A stretch of 64,000 bases of DNA from contig AP017991.1 in assembly GCA_003609755.1 (NCBI GenBank), forward strand, positions 2,869,501-2,933,500, in the 5' to 3' direction. The notes under the pieces are model-generated. The model was not told where the DNA came from and ran no database searches. It worked only from the letters and a program-made list of their open reading frames with translations. Made by a program: the position numbers and the translations under genes. This DNA is from Planktothrix agardhii NIES-204. Its GTDB lineage: Bacteria > Cyanobacteriota > Cyanobacteriia > Cyanobacteriales > Microcoleaceae. Of the stretch, positions 25,732 through 36,300 are shown in pieces (position 1 is the stretch's first letter; each line of letters opens with the position of its first letter).

Positions 25732-27207
25732 ATGGTCGCAACACCCGCTCGGACTCAGAACTTTAGTTCCCCGCAAAAAGAAGCTAACACCGCCCAACCT
25801 CGAACCATATCCCATTTCGGCTTTATTGATCAAGTTGGGGAACTCCCCACTACCCCACTATTTGGAACCGATGGTATCCGAGGACGGGTGGGAGGACTCC
25901 TAAATGCGCCCCTAGCTTTACAAGTCGGGTTCTGGGCGGGCCAAGTTCTCCGACAGCAAGCCCACCATCCCGGCCCAGTAATATTAGGCCAAGATACCCG
26001 CACCTCCGGCAATATGTTAGCCATGGCCCTCTCCGCCGGATTAATTGCTGCGGGCTTAGAAGTTTGGCATATTGGGGTCTGTCCCACCCCTGGAGTTTCC
26101 TATTTAACCCTAACCTCCGAGGCTATTGGTGGAGTGATGATTTCCGCCAGCCATAACCCCCCGGAAGACAACGGAATCAAGTTTTTTGGAAAAGATGGTA
26201 CAAAATTATCCACCGCTTTACAAGGGCAAATAGAGGCGGGAATTAGAGGAAATTCCGATTTTCCGATTGTTTATGGCGACTGTGGCCAACACTATTATCG
26301 GCCAGAACTGATTAGAAATTATGCCCAATCTCTGCATAGGCCATTACTCCCAGTCACGAATTTACAAGGGATGCGGGTGGTTTTAGATTTAGCATGGGGG
26401 GCGGCAGTTCCCTTAGCAGCCCAAGTATTTACAGAAATGGGGGCGGAGGTGATTTGTCTCCATGATCAACCCAATGGCCATCAAATCAATGTAAATTGTG
26501 GTTCTACCCATCTACAAGCCCTACAACAGACGGTTTTAGAACACAATGCCGATCTCGGATTTGCCTTTGATGGGGATGCGGATCGGGTTTTGGCCGTCGA
26601 TGGCCAAGGTCGGACGGTGGACGGGGATTATATTCTATATTTTTGGGGCCAAACCCTCAGCAAAGCCGGACAATTACCGGAAAATTTAATTATTTCAACG
26701 GTAATGGCCAATCTGGGTTTTGAACGGGCTTGGAAACAGTTCGGGGGTAAAATGATTCGGACTCCCGTAGGCGACCAGCACGTTCACGCGGAAATGAAAC
26801 GGACGGGGGCGATGTTAGGGGGTGAACAGTCGGGACATATTCTCTGTCACCATTATGGAATTAGTGGGGATGGGTTAATGACGGCATTACATTTGGCCAC
26901 ATTAGTTAAAAGTTCCGGTCAGTCTCTAGCGGAATTAGTTAATAATAGTTTTCAAACCTATCCCCAACTGTTAAAAAATATCCGGGTTGAGGACGTTCAT
27001 AAACGGCGCAATTGGAAACACTGTGAACCTATTGTTAAAGCTATTGAAACCGCAGAAAAAGCCATGGGAGATCGGGGTCGAATTTTAGTTAGGGCGTCGG
27101 GAACAGAACCTTTAATTCGGGTAATGGTAGAAGCTGAAGGTGCTGATTTAGCTGACTATTGGGCAGAACAGTTAGTATCAGTAGTTCAGCAATATTTAGC
27201 CGTTTAA
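25732..27207 (+). CDS. glmM: Phosphoglucosamine mutase
   Basis: Converts glucosamine-6-phosphate to glucosamine-1-phosphate for UDP-GlcNAc and thus peptidoglycan and lipid A synthesis. The four alpha-phosphohexomutase signatures are present: the phosphoserine loop [13 protein letters not shown] (Ser140), the metal loop FDGDADRV, the sugar loop GGEQSGH and the phosphate site [11 protein letters not shown]. It is 491 aa, longer than the ~445 of most bacterial GlmM because of an ~40-residue N-terminal extension typical of cyanobacterial copies. ATG 25732 with its strong ribosome binding site is preferred to the frame's earlier GTG at 25699. Confidence 0.93.
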   Translation: MVATPARTQNFSSPQKEANTAQPRTISHFGFIDQVGELPTTPLFGTDGIRGRVGGLLNAPLALQVGFWAGQVLRQQAHHPGPVILGQDTRTSGNMLAMALSAGLIAAGLEVWHIGVCPTPGVSYLTLTSEAIGGVMISASHNPPEDNGIKFFGKDGTKLSTALQGQIEAGIRGNSDFPIVYGDCGQHYYRPELIRNYAQSLHRPLLPVTNLQGMRVVLDLAWGAAVPLAAQVFTEMGAEVICLHDQPNGHQINVNCGSTHLQALQQTVLEHNADLGFAFDGDADRVLAVDGQGRTVDGDYILYFWGQTLSKAGQLPENLIISTVMANLGFERAWKQFGGKMIRTPVGDQHVHAEMKRTGAMLGGEQSGHILCHHYGISGDGLMTALHLATLVKSSGQSLAELVNNSFQTYPQLLKNIRVEDVHKRRNWKHCEPIVKAIETAEKAMGDRGRILVRASGTEPLIRVMVEAEGADLADYWAEQLVSVVQQYLAV

Positions 27208-27236
27208 CAGTTGATATTATTTTAAATAAATGATTT

Positions 27237-27298
27237 ATCGCTGGCGAGAAAAGGTTCAATTGAATCCCTATCCTCCAGCGATTTATTGATCTTTTTTT
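27237..27298 (+). terminator. Terminator after glmM
   Basis: ATCGCTGG pairs with CCAGCGAT (extended by ATTT/AATAAAT-like flanks) across a ~30-nt loop, followed by a CTTTTTTT tract at 27291-27298. Confidence 0.7.
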
Positions 27299-27352
27299 CA
27301 ACAGACCCTTAAAACCTGATCTATAATAGGGCTAAATTCACGCCCTGTTCCC

Positions 27353-28969
27353 ATGGTTACAAAAGCTAAAAAAAAGCGAAAAACCACTAAAAAAAAATCC
27401 CAATCCAAGAAACCCACATTAAGTAAAACAGAAATAAAACTTCGCCAAAAGCAACGGTCAAAAGCGATTAAGAAAGTTATATCTTCATCGTCAGGAATTA
27501 TTACTGCTGCTGCTGTTATTGGGGGGATTTTATTTGTTATTGCTGGCCCGAAATTAGCGATCGCCGGGGGAGGAGGAATTTTAATTGTAGGCCTATCCTA
27601 TCTTTACCCTGACATGGCATTATGGGGGTTTTTAATTTATTTACCATTTAGTGGCACAGTCACCTACTGGATTGGTGGAGGTAGCCCCATATTTCAACTA
27701 GCTAAAGATGGCTTTTATTTTCCCGCCTTATTTGCCAAATATAAGGAATGGAAAAGCAAGCGAATGCCGATGATTGTTCCCAAAGCATTAAAGCAACCTT
27801 TGATGGTACTTCTCGCCATTTGTGGTTTAACTTTATTGTTAGTAAATGGATTACAACAACTAAAACCCGAAGGTGGCGACAAACCGATTTTACTCGGACT
27901 AATGGGGTTAAAATCATTTATTGGATACCTGCCCTTAATTACCTGTGCCTACTATCAAATTAAAGGCAAAAAAGAACTATTATTTTTAACTCGTTTAACC
28001 CTAGTTTTAGCGATTATTTGTTGTTTTTTGGGAATGATGCAATATCAATTTTTAGCCAGTGGTCGCTGTCAGGGAACCGATCACCTCACCGGAGATGATT
28101 TATTCAAAGCCACTCTGGATGCTAAATGTTTAGTGGGCGGGTCTTTAGTCTTTAGCCCGTCACAAAATATGATTCGTTTACCCGGAACCTTTGTCGCACC
28201 TTGGCAATGGGCTTGGTTTTTAATTGCCAATGCCTTTTTTACCTTTGCAAGTGCCTTTAGTGACCCTTCTCCCCTCTGGCGAATTACGGGTTTAGTGGGC
28301 ATGGCTATGGTATTTATTAATGCCGTAATTTCCGGTCAACGAATTGCCTTAGCATTGGTTCCAGTAGTCACAATTATTCTATTAGTTTTAACCGGACAAG
28401 TTGCCAACTTAAAACGATTTCTTCCCATCCTCGCCGGACTCGGTTTAATATTAGGAATTGCGGCGGCGGCCAGCCCAGCATTTTTACAAGAACGAGTCGA
28501 TAGTTTTGTCGGCCGTTGGAATGCTTCCCCCCCCACAGACTTCATCTCAGAACAGTTTGGACAAAGTAGCGGAGGGCAAAAAGGGATTTTAGGAAAAGGA
28601 CTCGGACGAGCTACCAATGCCGCTCGGATTTTTGGGAAAACCGCTTTAATTGAAACCTACTATCCCAAAATGATTTTTGAAATTGGGCTAATTGGAGTCG
28701 CAGGTTTTCTCTATTTAGTTACTACCATGGTCGTGATTGGGTTTAAATCCTATCGTTCCGTTAAAGATAAAAATTTACGCAGTTTTGGCGCTAGTTTTTG
28801 GGTTTTTGTGTTAATCATTAGCTACAATACCTATTATTACCCCCTAGATGTTGATCCAGTCACGGTTTATTATTGGTATTTTGCCGGGGTACTCTTTAAA
28901 CTACCCGAAATTGATCGGGAAGAACGAAAAAAACTGATCGAAGCAGGTGAACTAGATCCAGATATCTAA
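27353..28969 (+). CDS. hpsL: O-antigen-ligase-like membrane protein, HpsL-like
   Basis: The first ~45 residues are extremely Lys-rich (KAKKKRKTTKKKSQSKKP) and then ~11-12 membrane helices follow, with a large loop around residues 220-270 and a second near 370-420 (ERVDSFVGRWNASPP). This is the layout of O-antigen ligase/polymerase-like proteins; the basic head and the following GT2 and GT4 genes match the hormogonium polysaccharide (hps) set in which HpsL is named. The symbol is given on this context and style, not on a search. Role: probably polymerisation or ligation of the exopolysaccharide needed for gliding. Confidence 0.6.
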   Translation: MVTKAKKKRKTTKKKSQSKKPTLSKTEIKLRQKQRSKAIKKVISSSSGIITAAAVIGGILFVIAGPKLAIAGGGGILIVGLSYLYPDMALWGFLIYLPFSGTVTYWIGGGSPIFQLAKDGFYFPALFAKYKEWKSKRMPMIVPKALKQPLMVLLAICGLTLLLVNGLQQLKPEGGDKPILLGLMGLKSFIGYLPLITCAYYQIKGKKELLFLTRLTLVLAIICCFLGMMQYQFLASGRCQGTDHLTGDDLFKATLDAKCLVGGSLVFSPSQNMIRLPGTFVAPWQWAWFLIANAFFTFASAFSDPSPLWRITGLVGMAMVFINAVISGQRIALALVPVVTIILLVLTGQVANLKRFLPILAGLGLILGIAAAASPAFLQERVDSFVGRWNASPPTDFISEQFGQSSGGQKGILGKGLGRATNAARIFGKTALIETYYPKMIFEIGLIGVAGFLYLVTTMVVIGFKSYRSVKDKNLRSFGASFWVFVLIISYNTYYYPLDVDPVTVYYWYFAGVLFKLPEIDREERKKLIEAGELDPDI

Positions 28970-29065
28970 ATGATCCTGTTAATAATTAGGTGGGGGCATT
29001 TAGATCAATTTTTTTAGACAAACTATCAAATCAATAATTCAAACCTGATATGAGGAAAAAAACTT

Positions 29066-30052
29066 ATGAATTTACCTTTAATTTCTGTGATTATTCCCAC
29101 CTATAACCGTGAACAAGTATTACGGGAAACCTTAGCAGAAGTATTACAACAAACCTATCCAAATTTTGAGATTTTAGTCGTCGATCAAACCCAAACCCAT
29201 GAACCCGAAACCCAAGCCTATTTAGAACAATTAACCCAAGCCGGAAAAATTAAATGGTATCATTTAGAATGGGCAAGTTTACCAGGTGCCAGAAATTATG
29301 CTGTTCGACGTTCTCAAGGAGATATTCTATTATTTATTGATGATGATGTGCAACTCCCAGAAGGATTTTTAATGGCCCATGCTCGCAATTATATCCCCGG
29401 AGAAACCTCCGCACCAGAGAAAATTGGAGCCGTTGCGGGACGAGTTTTTGATCGGATGAAATTAAGCGATTCTGGCGGAGGATTAACCATTAAAAACTTA
29501 CCTCCCGAAGCTCAAGATCCTGGTATTGCTTGGTATCATCTTGATTTAGTTCATACGATTAAACCCCAACAAGTTATTTCCGCCAGAGGATGTAATATGT
29601 CCTTCCGACGAGAAATTTTTGAACAATTTGGTTTAACCTTTGATGAACGATTTAAAGGTAGTGCAGTTCGAGAAGAATCGGATTTTTGTTTAAGAATAAG
29701 ACAAACAGGTTATATTATTTGGTATGATCCAGAAGCCCATTTAATTCATCTAGGAGAAGAAGCCGGAGGCTGTCATGATATGAGTACCCGTTCTGTACAA
29801 TATCAGATTACCTTCTACCATAATCACTTCTTTATGGGGTTAAAAAACCTAACTCCGGGTCAATGTTTCCACTTTTTTGCTAAACTATTTGATTGCCACG
29901 TTTTAGGACATCCTCCCTGCAATAAAAGTGGTTCTCCCCTCAAAATTATTAGTCGTTTATTCTTCTATAAATTAGGCTTAATTAAAGCCCTAGGAACCTG
30001 GATCACCTCCCTCTGGGATCAAGGACAAATCTACACCCAAAAAGACCCTTAA
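29066..30052 (+). CDS. Family 2 glycosyltransferase (HpsN-like by context)
   Basis: GT-A fold glycosyltransferase: VIIPTYNREQVLRETL at the start binds the nucleotide, ILLFIDDDVQLP (residues ~90-101) supplies the metal-binding DxD, and GCNMSFRREIFEQFG plus VREESDFCLRIRQ form the acceptor region and base. No membrane segment at the C-terminus beyond a weak hydrophobic stretch, so it acts at the inner face of the membrane. It lies 96 bp after the HpsL-like gene and before a GT4 gene, the order I recall for hpsL-hpsN-hpsO in hormogonium-forming cyanobacteria. Confidence 0.85.
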   Translation: MNLPLISVIIPTYNREQVLRETLAEVLQQTYPNFEILVVDQTQTHEPETQAYLEQLTQAGKIKWYHLEWASLPGARNYAVRRSQGDILLFIDDDVQLPEGFLMAHARNYIPGETSAPEKIGAVAGRVFDRMKLSDSGGGLTIKNLPPEAQDPGIAWYHLDLVHTIKPQQVISARGCNMSFRREIFEQFGLTFDERFKGSAVREESDFCLRIRQTGYIIWYDPEAHLIHLGEEAGGCHDMSTRSVQYQITFYHNHFFMGLKNLTPGQCFHFFAKLFDCHVLGHPPCNKSGSPLKIISRLFFYKLGLIKALGTWITSLWDQGQIYTQKDP

Positions 30053-30110
30053 CCCGTTGTTGCACCGTTGTTGCGCTTAAGCGCAAATCTTCTAAGAGGG
30101 GCTAAAGCCC
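30051..30110 (+). repeat. Palindromic repeat, copy 2, with second small hairpin
   Basis: CCGTTGTTGCGCTTAAGCGC at 30065, preceded by an extra CCCGTTGTTGCA, repeats the element at 19529 in opposite orientation. The following GGGGCTAAAGCCC forms a second small hairpin. It fills most of the 93-bp gap between the GT2 and GT4 genes. Confidence 0.6.
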
Positions 30111-30145
30111 AACAACAGTAAAAACATTAAAAATAGAAAAAACCT

Positions 30146-31318
30146 ATGAGAATTTTAGTAGCCAGCCATACCTATATTGTGGACTTAAATCGGGAAAAAT
30201 TTAGAGCATTAGCCCGTTTACAACCCAATATAGAAGTAACAATAGTTGTTCCCAAACGTTGGCGACCCGGAGGAGTTCAGAATAAAATTATTGAATCTGA
30301 ATATTTAGATGAAGGAAATTTTAAAGTAGTTCCTATTTCTAATTTTAGTCAAAATAATCAAGGTTTACTTACCTTTGGTTTAGATTTAGTATCTCTCCTA
30401 AAAACCTTTAAACCCGATATTATTCAAGTGGAACAGGGTTCTAAAGCCCTAACCTATAGTCAATTTATCACCTTAAATCATCTTTTGGGTTTAAAAGCAA
30501 AAAACATCTTTTTTACTTGGTGGAATTTGCCTTATGATTTGAAATTTCCCGTTTCTCTCCTAGAAGGATATAACCTGAAATATACTGATGGAATTGTAGT
30601 TGGAAATCAAGATGGCAAAGATATTTTACACCAAAAAGGATATAATAAACCGATTGAAGTCATGCCCCAATTAGGCATTGATGAACAGTTATTTAAACCC
30701 GAACCTCAACCGGAACTAAAAGCCGAATTAGGGATTAAACCCGATGAATTTGTCGTTGGATTTGTGGGGCGTTTTGTTGAGGAAAAAGGATTAATAACTT
30801 TAGCCAAAGCCTTAGCAGGATTAAAAGAATATCCTTGGAAATGGGTATTATTAGGTCGGGGAGAATTGCGATCGCAACTCCTAGAAATAGCCGAAAAATT
30901 TGAATTTAAAGATAGATTAATATTAATCGAAAGTGTTCCCCATGATCAAGTACAACGCTATATTAACCTGATGAATACCCTAGTTTTACCATCCGAAACC
31001 ACCTACAAATTTAAAACCTTAACCGCCGCCGGATGGAAAGAACAATTTGGTCATGTTTTAATCGAAGCCATGGCCTGTCAAGTTCCCGTCATTGGCTCCG
31101 ACTCCGGTGAAATTCCCCATGTTATTGCAGATACCGGATTAATATTTCCAGAAGGAAATGATCAAGGCTTACAAAACAGTTTAAAACAGTTAATGACAAA
31201 TCCAGAATTAGCAAAACAGTTAGGAGAAAAAGGTTATCAAAGAGCCATGACCCACTATACAAATAAGGCACTTGCTCAAGAATTGCTAATCTTTTATCAA
31301 CAATTACTTGATCAATGA
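30146..31318 (+). CDS. Family 4 glycosyltransferase (HpsO-like by context)
   Basis: GT-B fold enzyme, 390 aa. The C-terminal half has the donor-binding elements of GT4: VGFVGRFVEEKGLITLAKAL, then WVLLGRGELRSQL, and the EX7E motif in HVLIEAMACQVPVIGSDSGE. The N-terminal half has the HTYIVDLNREKFRALARL start seen in exopolysaccharide GT4 proteins. It likely transfers a sugar from a nucleotide donor to a lipid-linked intermediate on the cytoplasmic side. Third gene of the plus-strand glycan run; it is followed by ~270 bp with no further gene and then tRNA-Val. Confidence 0.85.
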   Translation: MRILVASHTYIVDLNREKFRALARLQPNIEVTIVVPKRWRPGGVQNKIIESEYLDEGNFKVVPISNFSQNNQGLLTFGLDLVSLLKTFKPDIIQVEQGSKALTYSQFITLNHLLGLKAKNIFFTWWNLPYDLKFPVSLLEGYNLKYTDGIVVGNQDGKDILHQKGYNKPIEVMPQLGIDEQLFKPEPQPELKAELGIKPDEFVVGFVGRFVEEKGLITLAKALAGLKEYPWKWVLLGRGELRSQLLEIAEKFEFKDRLILIESVPHDQVQRYINLMNTLVLPSETTYKFKTLTAAGWKEQFGHVLIEAMACQVPVIGSDSGEIPHVIADTGLIFPEGNDQGLQNSLKQLMTNPELAKQLGEKGYQRAMTHYTNKALAQELLIFYQQLLDQ

Positions 31319-31545
31319 TTAGGCAATGATCCATAGTATATCCCTCTTTTATCACTACAGGGAATTTGTATACCGCTACCAATTAAGGTGTTGGACAATA
31401 CTAAATCTTGTAACCTGCTCATAACATACTCTTGCCTGTCCCCTAGAGCAATATGTAGCTACATTTAGGGATTTCATATAAACGACCAGCTAAAACCCAT
31501 CTGCTCTCCTGGTTACCCACGCAGAAAAAAAGATCTGGAAAAAGC

Positions 31546-31574
31546 TTGCATGATCTGGGTGGTTGTGCTACATT
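31546..31574 (+). promoter_or_regulatory. Promoter of tRNA-Val
   Basis: TTGCAT, a 17-bp spacer and TACATT lie 12 bp before the tRNA 5' end, consistent with a housekeeping promoter whose transcript starts only a few bases upstream of the mature tRNA. Confidence 0.65.
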
Positions 31575-31585
31575 AATAAATTGTC

Positions 31586-31659
31586 GGACGCATAGCTCAG
31601 TTGGTTAGAGCACCACGTTGACATCGTGGGGGTCGGTGGTTCGAGTCCACTTGTGTCCA
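31586..31659 (+). tRNA. tRNA-Val (GAC)
   Basis: A 74-nt cloverleaf. Acceptor GGACGCA/TGTGTCC (one G-U pair), D stem GCTC/GAGC, anticodon stem CCACG/CGTGG with loop TTGACAT giving anticodon GAC, T arm GGTGG TTCGAGT CCACT, discriminator A. The 3' CCA is not encoded. Confidence 0.95.
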
Positions 31660-31717
31660 TTAATTTAAAACTCCTCGGATTCCTGCACAGTATGGATTCT
31701 TTCTGTCAAGTATCAAA

Positions 31718-32362
31718 TTATATCAAAGCAATATTATCCTGAATATCCTCAATCCAATTAAAAATAGGTTGATCGGGATGCAGATGATAAACTTCTATAT
31801 ATAACTCTCTAACTAACTTTTGAATAACCTTTTTTTGGATATTTTCTGAATTACTATTATCAATAATCATCAAGATCATTTCTGTAGTTTTAGTTCCATC
31901 TAAAGCAGGAAAAATATAAATAATATCTTGTAATTCTTTTGCACCCAACCGTTTATAAAAAGCAATTCTACGCTGCTTTAATTCTCGATTATCTCCAAAA
32001 TCAGGATGTTCAACTTCTAAGACTAAGGTTTTTGACTCTTTTTTAACTAAATCTATCAGATAATTTAAAAATTGAGAACCGATTTTAATATTTCTCAAAT
32101 GGGGGACTGTTGCTAAATAAGCTAATAAGATAAAATTGGAATCAGGCAGGGGATATAAAATTGATATTAAAGCTAATTCTTGTTGAAAATAACCTAACCA
32201 GAGTTGAGTTTTTTGAGTTAAAACTCCTTCCTGTATCCAAGGTATCGGAATTTGTCCTGGAGATGGGAATGTTTGTTCATAAAGTGCGATCGCGCTTTCA
32301 AAATCAGGGTGATCAAGATGCTGAATTGGCTTAAATTCAATTTGAGAATTAGTTGGGTACAT
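31718..32362 (-). CDS. GNAT-family acetyltransferase-like protein
   Basis: The central part has the acetyl-CoA-binding layout of GNAT enzymes: LLAYLATVPHLRNIKIGSQF is the beta4/motif A region, and RRIAFYKRLGAKEL is the motif B signature (FYxxxGF-like). About 215 aa from ATG 32362. The frame extends to a TTG at 32437, but that stretch contains the dispersed palindrome AGAAACCCGGTTTCT (as on the plus strand), so the shorter start is preferred. Substrate unknown. No operon partner; it converges on nothing upstream and lies after tRNA-Val. Confidence 0.65.
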   Translation of the reverse strand: MYPTNSQIEFKPIQHLDHPDFESAIALYEQTFPSPGQIPIPWIQEGVLTQKTQLWLGYFQQELALISILYPLPDSNFILLAYLATVPHLRNIKIGSQFLNYLIDLVKKESKTLVLEVEHPDFGDNRELKQRRIAFYKRLGAKELQDIIYIFPALDGTKTTEMILMIIDNSNSENIQKKVIQKLVRELYIEVYHLHPDQPIFNWIEDIQDNIALI

Positions 32363-32595
32363 AGGATATTTATACAGAAACCCGGTTTCTAGTTTACTTA
32401 ACTGAACCCTACCATAAATCCGCACACCTCTTGACAATATACTACAGATGTAATATAATAGAACAGTTGAACGTCCAAGGATTACGGAAACAGCAGGGGT
32501 GGAACATCCCTACAACCATACAGGGTTTTCTACACTTCTCAATCCCCATAGAATTTGTCATCTTAGATACAGGTAGGCAATATTAGGACTGTAAA

Positions 32596-32901
32596 ATGAA
32601 AAATCTGATTCAATCTTTTTATAATTGGTATCGTGTGACGCTACGGAATACAAAATATCGTTGGGTTGTAATTTTAGGAAGTTTAATTTACTTGGTGAGT
32701 CCCCTGGATATTTCTCCTGACTTTCTACCGATTGTCGGATGGTTAGATGATGGGATTATTGCTACAATTTTAGTTACCGAAGTATCTCAATTACTGGTTG
32801 AAGGGTTAAACCGTCGCAAACAAACCCAGAAGGCGACCGAGGTGAATCCAGTTGATGCAATGGGTCATAATCAAACCGTTGTGGATGTTTCCGTTAGCTA
32901 A
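32596..32901 (+). CDS. DUF1232 small membrane protein
   Basis: 101 residues with the DUF1232 (YkvA) signature: SLIYLVSPLDISPDFLPIVG, then WLDDGIIATILV, giving one or two membrane-associated helices around the conserved SPxDxxPD turn. The C-terminal 30 residues are a polar tail. The function of the family is unknown. It is the only gene between a divergent GNAT gene and the giant sensor kinase, and it ends before a strong terminator at 32949. Confidence 0.85.
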   Translation: MKNLIQSFYNWYRVTLRNTKYRWVVILGSLIYLVSPLDISPDFLPIVGWLDDGIIATILVTEVSQLLVEGLNRRKQTQKATEVNPVDAMGHNQTVVDVSVS

Positions 32902-32948
32902 ATAGGGTTGCAATCACTGATCGGATTTCCTGATTATAATATAAATCT

Positions 32949-32995
32949 AAAAATGCAGTAGAGATAGATAATTGATGATCTCTACTGCATTTTTT
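32949..32995 (+). terminator. Strong intrinsic terminator
   Basis: AAAAATGCAGTAGAGAT and ATCTCTACTGCATTTTT pair perfectly over 17 bp with a 12-nt loop; the T run forms the release tract. The rest of 32996-33363 holds no gene I can support. It is AT-rich and contains an in-frame TGA at 33334 just before the kinase start. Confidence 0.85.
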
Positions 32996-33363
32996 ATCAG
33001 TTTTTGATCTTTATAAATTTTAGATAAAAAAATAAGTCTATCTTTAGGTAGATGCTAAGGTTAACACAATATCTGGTAAATTGCATCTAATGATTCATGA
33101 TTTTTACATTATTTTATCAATGTTAAAGATCAACAAGCAGTAGTACAATTAACCGATTAAACTCCCTATTGCTTGAATTTATTCCCAGTCCAACTGGCTT
33201 TAGAATTGGGTGTGTATTTCTACAATCTTAATCGAGGGCAAAATAGCCAAACTGAACCTTTTCCATTAGGATAAAATTAGATTAGGCAATAATGACATCA
33301 AATTAGTCAAGATCTTCCGATCCAATATTTTTCTGAATCACCGAGCAAAATGGGGCCGAACCT

Positions 33364-36300
33364 GTGAACACTAACCTCTCGAATGCTCAAACCTACGAAG
33401 CCGAAAGGCAAAGGGCAGAATTCCTAGGGGAACTCAACCAAGTAAAAACGGCGTTTTTAAGCAGTATTAGTCATGAATTTCGCACCCCATTGACCTTAAT
33501 TCTGGGTTCAGTTGAAGAAATTCTCCAGGGTGAAGACTGTCTTAACTTCTCTCAACGGGAACAGTTAACAATCGCCAAACGCAATAGTTTACGATTACTC
33601 AAACTGGTTAATACCCTCGTTGATTTTTCCAGTATTGAAGCAGAACGAATTCAAGCGGTCTATGAACCTACGGATTTAGCCACTTTAACAATTGAACTGG
33701 TTAGTATGTTTCGTTCGAGCATCGAACGGGCGGGAATACATTTGATTATAGACTGTCCGCCCCTACCCGAACCTATTTATATAGATCGAGAAGTGTGGGA
33801 AAAAATAGTAATGAATCTTTTTTCTAATGCTCTTAAATTTACATTTAAAAGTGAAATTATACTTTCTTTGCGCTGGGTCACAAATGGTATTGAATTAGAA
33901 GTACAAGATACCGGAATCACCACGGCAACCTATTTAGATGAAGTCAAGAGTTGGTCTGCGGAAACCAATGTTGTGGTTCAGGTTCAGCAGATGCCCCCCC
34001 CCCAATTACCCCTTCCCCAGATATTGTTAGTGGATGATAATCCGGATCTGTGCAATTATATTCAGCGTTTACTGAGTCAAAAATATCAGATAAAATCGGT
34101 GAATAGTGGGTTAGCCGCATTAGAGAGCATTCGGGAACAAAAACCCGATTTAGTGATTACCGATGTGATTATGCCGGAATTGAACGGCTTGGAACTGCTA
34201 CAAATTCTGCGCCACGATCCTGATACCCAAAGGATTCCAATTATTCTGCTCTCAGCCCGGGCGGAGGAAAATGCCAGGATTGAAGGCCTAGAAGCGAAAG
34301 CCGATGACTATCTGATTAAACCCTTTTCTGCCCGGGAACTCCTGGCTCGTGTCCAGTCGATTTTGGAAATGACCCAACTCCGCCAAGAAGCCACAATTCG
34401 AGAACAGGAATTAATCAACACCAAAGCCCGGGTGACTGATATTCTCGAAAGCATTACCGATGGCTTTTTGTCCTTAGACCATCAGTGGCGATTAACTTAT
34501 GTGAATGGAGCATCGGAACGGCTCTCTGGTAAAACCCGAGAGGAATTGTTAGGGGGTAATTTTTGGGATATTTATTCTCATTTAATGGGCTTTGAAGGTG
34601 AGGAGAAACTGCGTCAGGTAATCCAAACTCAGGTGGCTGATAATTTTGAAACCTGTTTGGCTCAAGACAACCTCTGGTATGAAGTTCATGTCTACCCCTA
34701 TGAAAAGGGTTTAGCCATTTATTGGCGAGATATTACCAAACGCAAACAGGCAGAAATAACTTTACTCAAAAGCGAAGAACGATTACGGGTTGCCCTGAAA
34801 AGTGCGCCAATTACCTTATTTAATCAGGATCAAACCCTCCGCTACACCTGGGTTCATAATCCCACCCTCAACCAATCCGATCAGGAGATTATCGATAACA
34901 CGGATTTTGAGTTGTTCCCCGAGGCGGGAGTCGCTCGACTGACTCAACTCAAACGCCGGGTGCTGGAAACCGGGATCGGGACGCGGGAGGAAGTTCCTAT
35001 TTTCGCCGACGGACAGCAATACTGTTTTGATTTAACCATTGAACCCCTACACAATCCTAACCATGAAATTATCGGGATTACTTGTGCGGCTGTTGATATT
35101 TCCGACTACAAACGCATAGAGTTAGCCCTGCGCCAAAGTGAAGCCCAGGCAAGGGCAAGGACTGAGGAGTTGAAAACTTTTATGGAAACCGTTCCAGCCG
35201 CGGTCTGGATTGCCCATGACCCCCAATGCCACCAGATGACGGCGAACTGGGCAGCCCATGAATTGGTGCAGTTAGCCTCGGGATCGTTGGTGACGGCGAC
35301 CCCCGAGGATGGCTCCTATCCCTTTGAATTCAAGATTCAACGCCAGGGCCAAGATATTCCTCCAGAAGATTTGCCCATGCAGCAAGCGGGACGGACGGGA
35401 GAAAATATTGAATCGGAATTTGAGTTTGTTTTTGAAAATGGGGAAGTTCGTTATATTTATGGTCGGGCCGTACCGTTGCGAGATGAAGCAGGGGAGATTC
35501 GGGGGGTAATTGGGGCGTTTTTGGATGTCAGCGATCGCAAACGAGTCGAACAGGAACGAGAACAACTCTTAATCAGGGAACAGGCCGCCCGGGAGCAAGC
35601 CGAAATGACCAACCGGATTAAGGATGAGTTTCTCACGGTTTTATCCCATGAATTGCGATCGCCCTTGAATCCGATTTTGGGTTGGACAAAACTCCTACAA
35701 ACTCGTAAATTCGATTCCCAAGGCACAGCCCAAGCCTTAGAAACCATCGAACGGAATGCTAAACTCCAAACCCAACTGATTGAGGATTTATTAGATATTT
35801 CTCGAATGTTGCGAGGAAACATGGTCTTACATAAACAACCCGTCAATTTAATTACAATCATCACCTCGGTAATAGAAACTTTTAAATTAGCTGCTGAAGC
35901 CAAAGGCATTCAAGTCAGATTTGAAATCGCTCAAAATTCTGGTTTCTCCTCTCTTTTAATCTATGTTTTGGGGGATGAAACCCGACTGCAACAGATTATC
36001 TGGAATCTATTATCTAATGGAATTAAATTTACTACCCCCGGAGGCATTGTCGAGATTTATTTAAAATCTGGGGAAGATCACGTCCAAATTCAGGTCAAAG
36101 ACACCGGAATTGGTATTAATCCTCAGTTTTTACCCTATGTCTTTGACTATTTTCGTCAACAGGATGGCACAAATACCCGCAAATTTGGGGGTTTGGGACT
36201 GGGACTCGCCATTGTCCGACACCTAACGGAATTACATGGAGGAACAGTCAGCGCCAACAGTTTAGGCGAAAATTTAGGGGCTGCGTTTTCGGTGCAGTTA

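Noticed and set aside
32363-32437. N-terminal extension of the GNAT gene
   Set aside because: The added 25 codons run through a dispersed AGAAACCCGGTTTCT palindrome and start at TTG; treated as untranslated.
33100-33290. Possible gene fragment before the sensor kinase (LFPVQLALELGVYFYNLNRG)
   Set aside because: About 37 codons between stops, no family match and no continuity with the kinase frame.
35457-35909. 150-codon frame antisense to the sensor kinase
   Set aside because: Shadow; Ser/Arg/Cys-rich text without family features.
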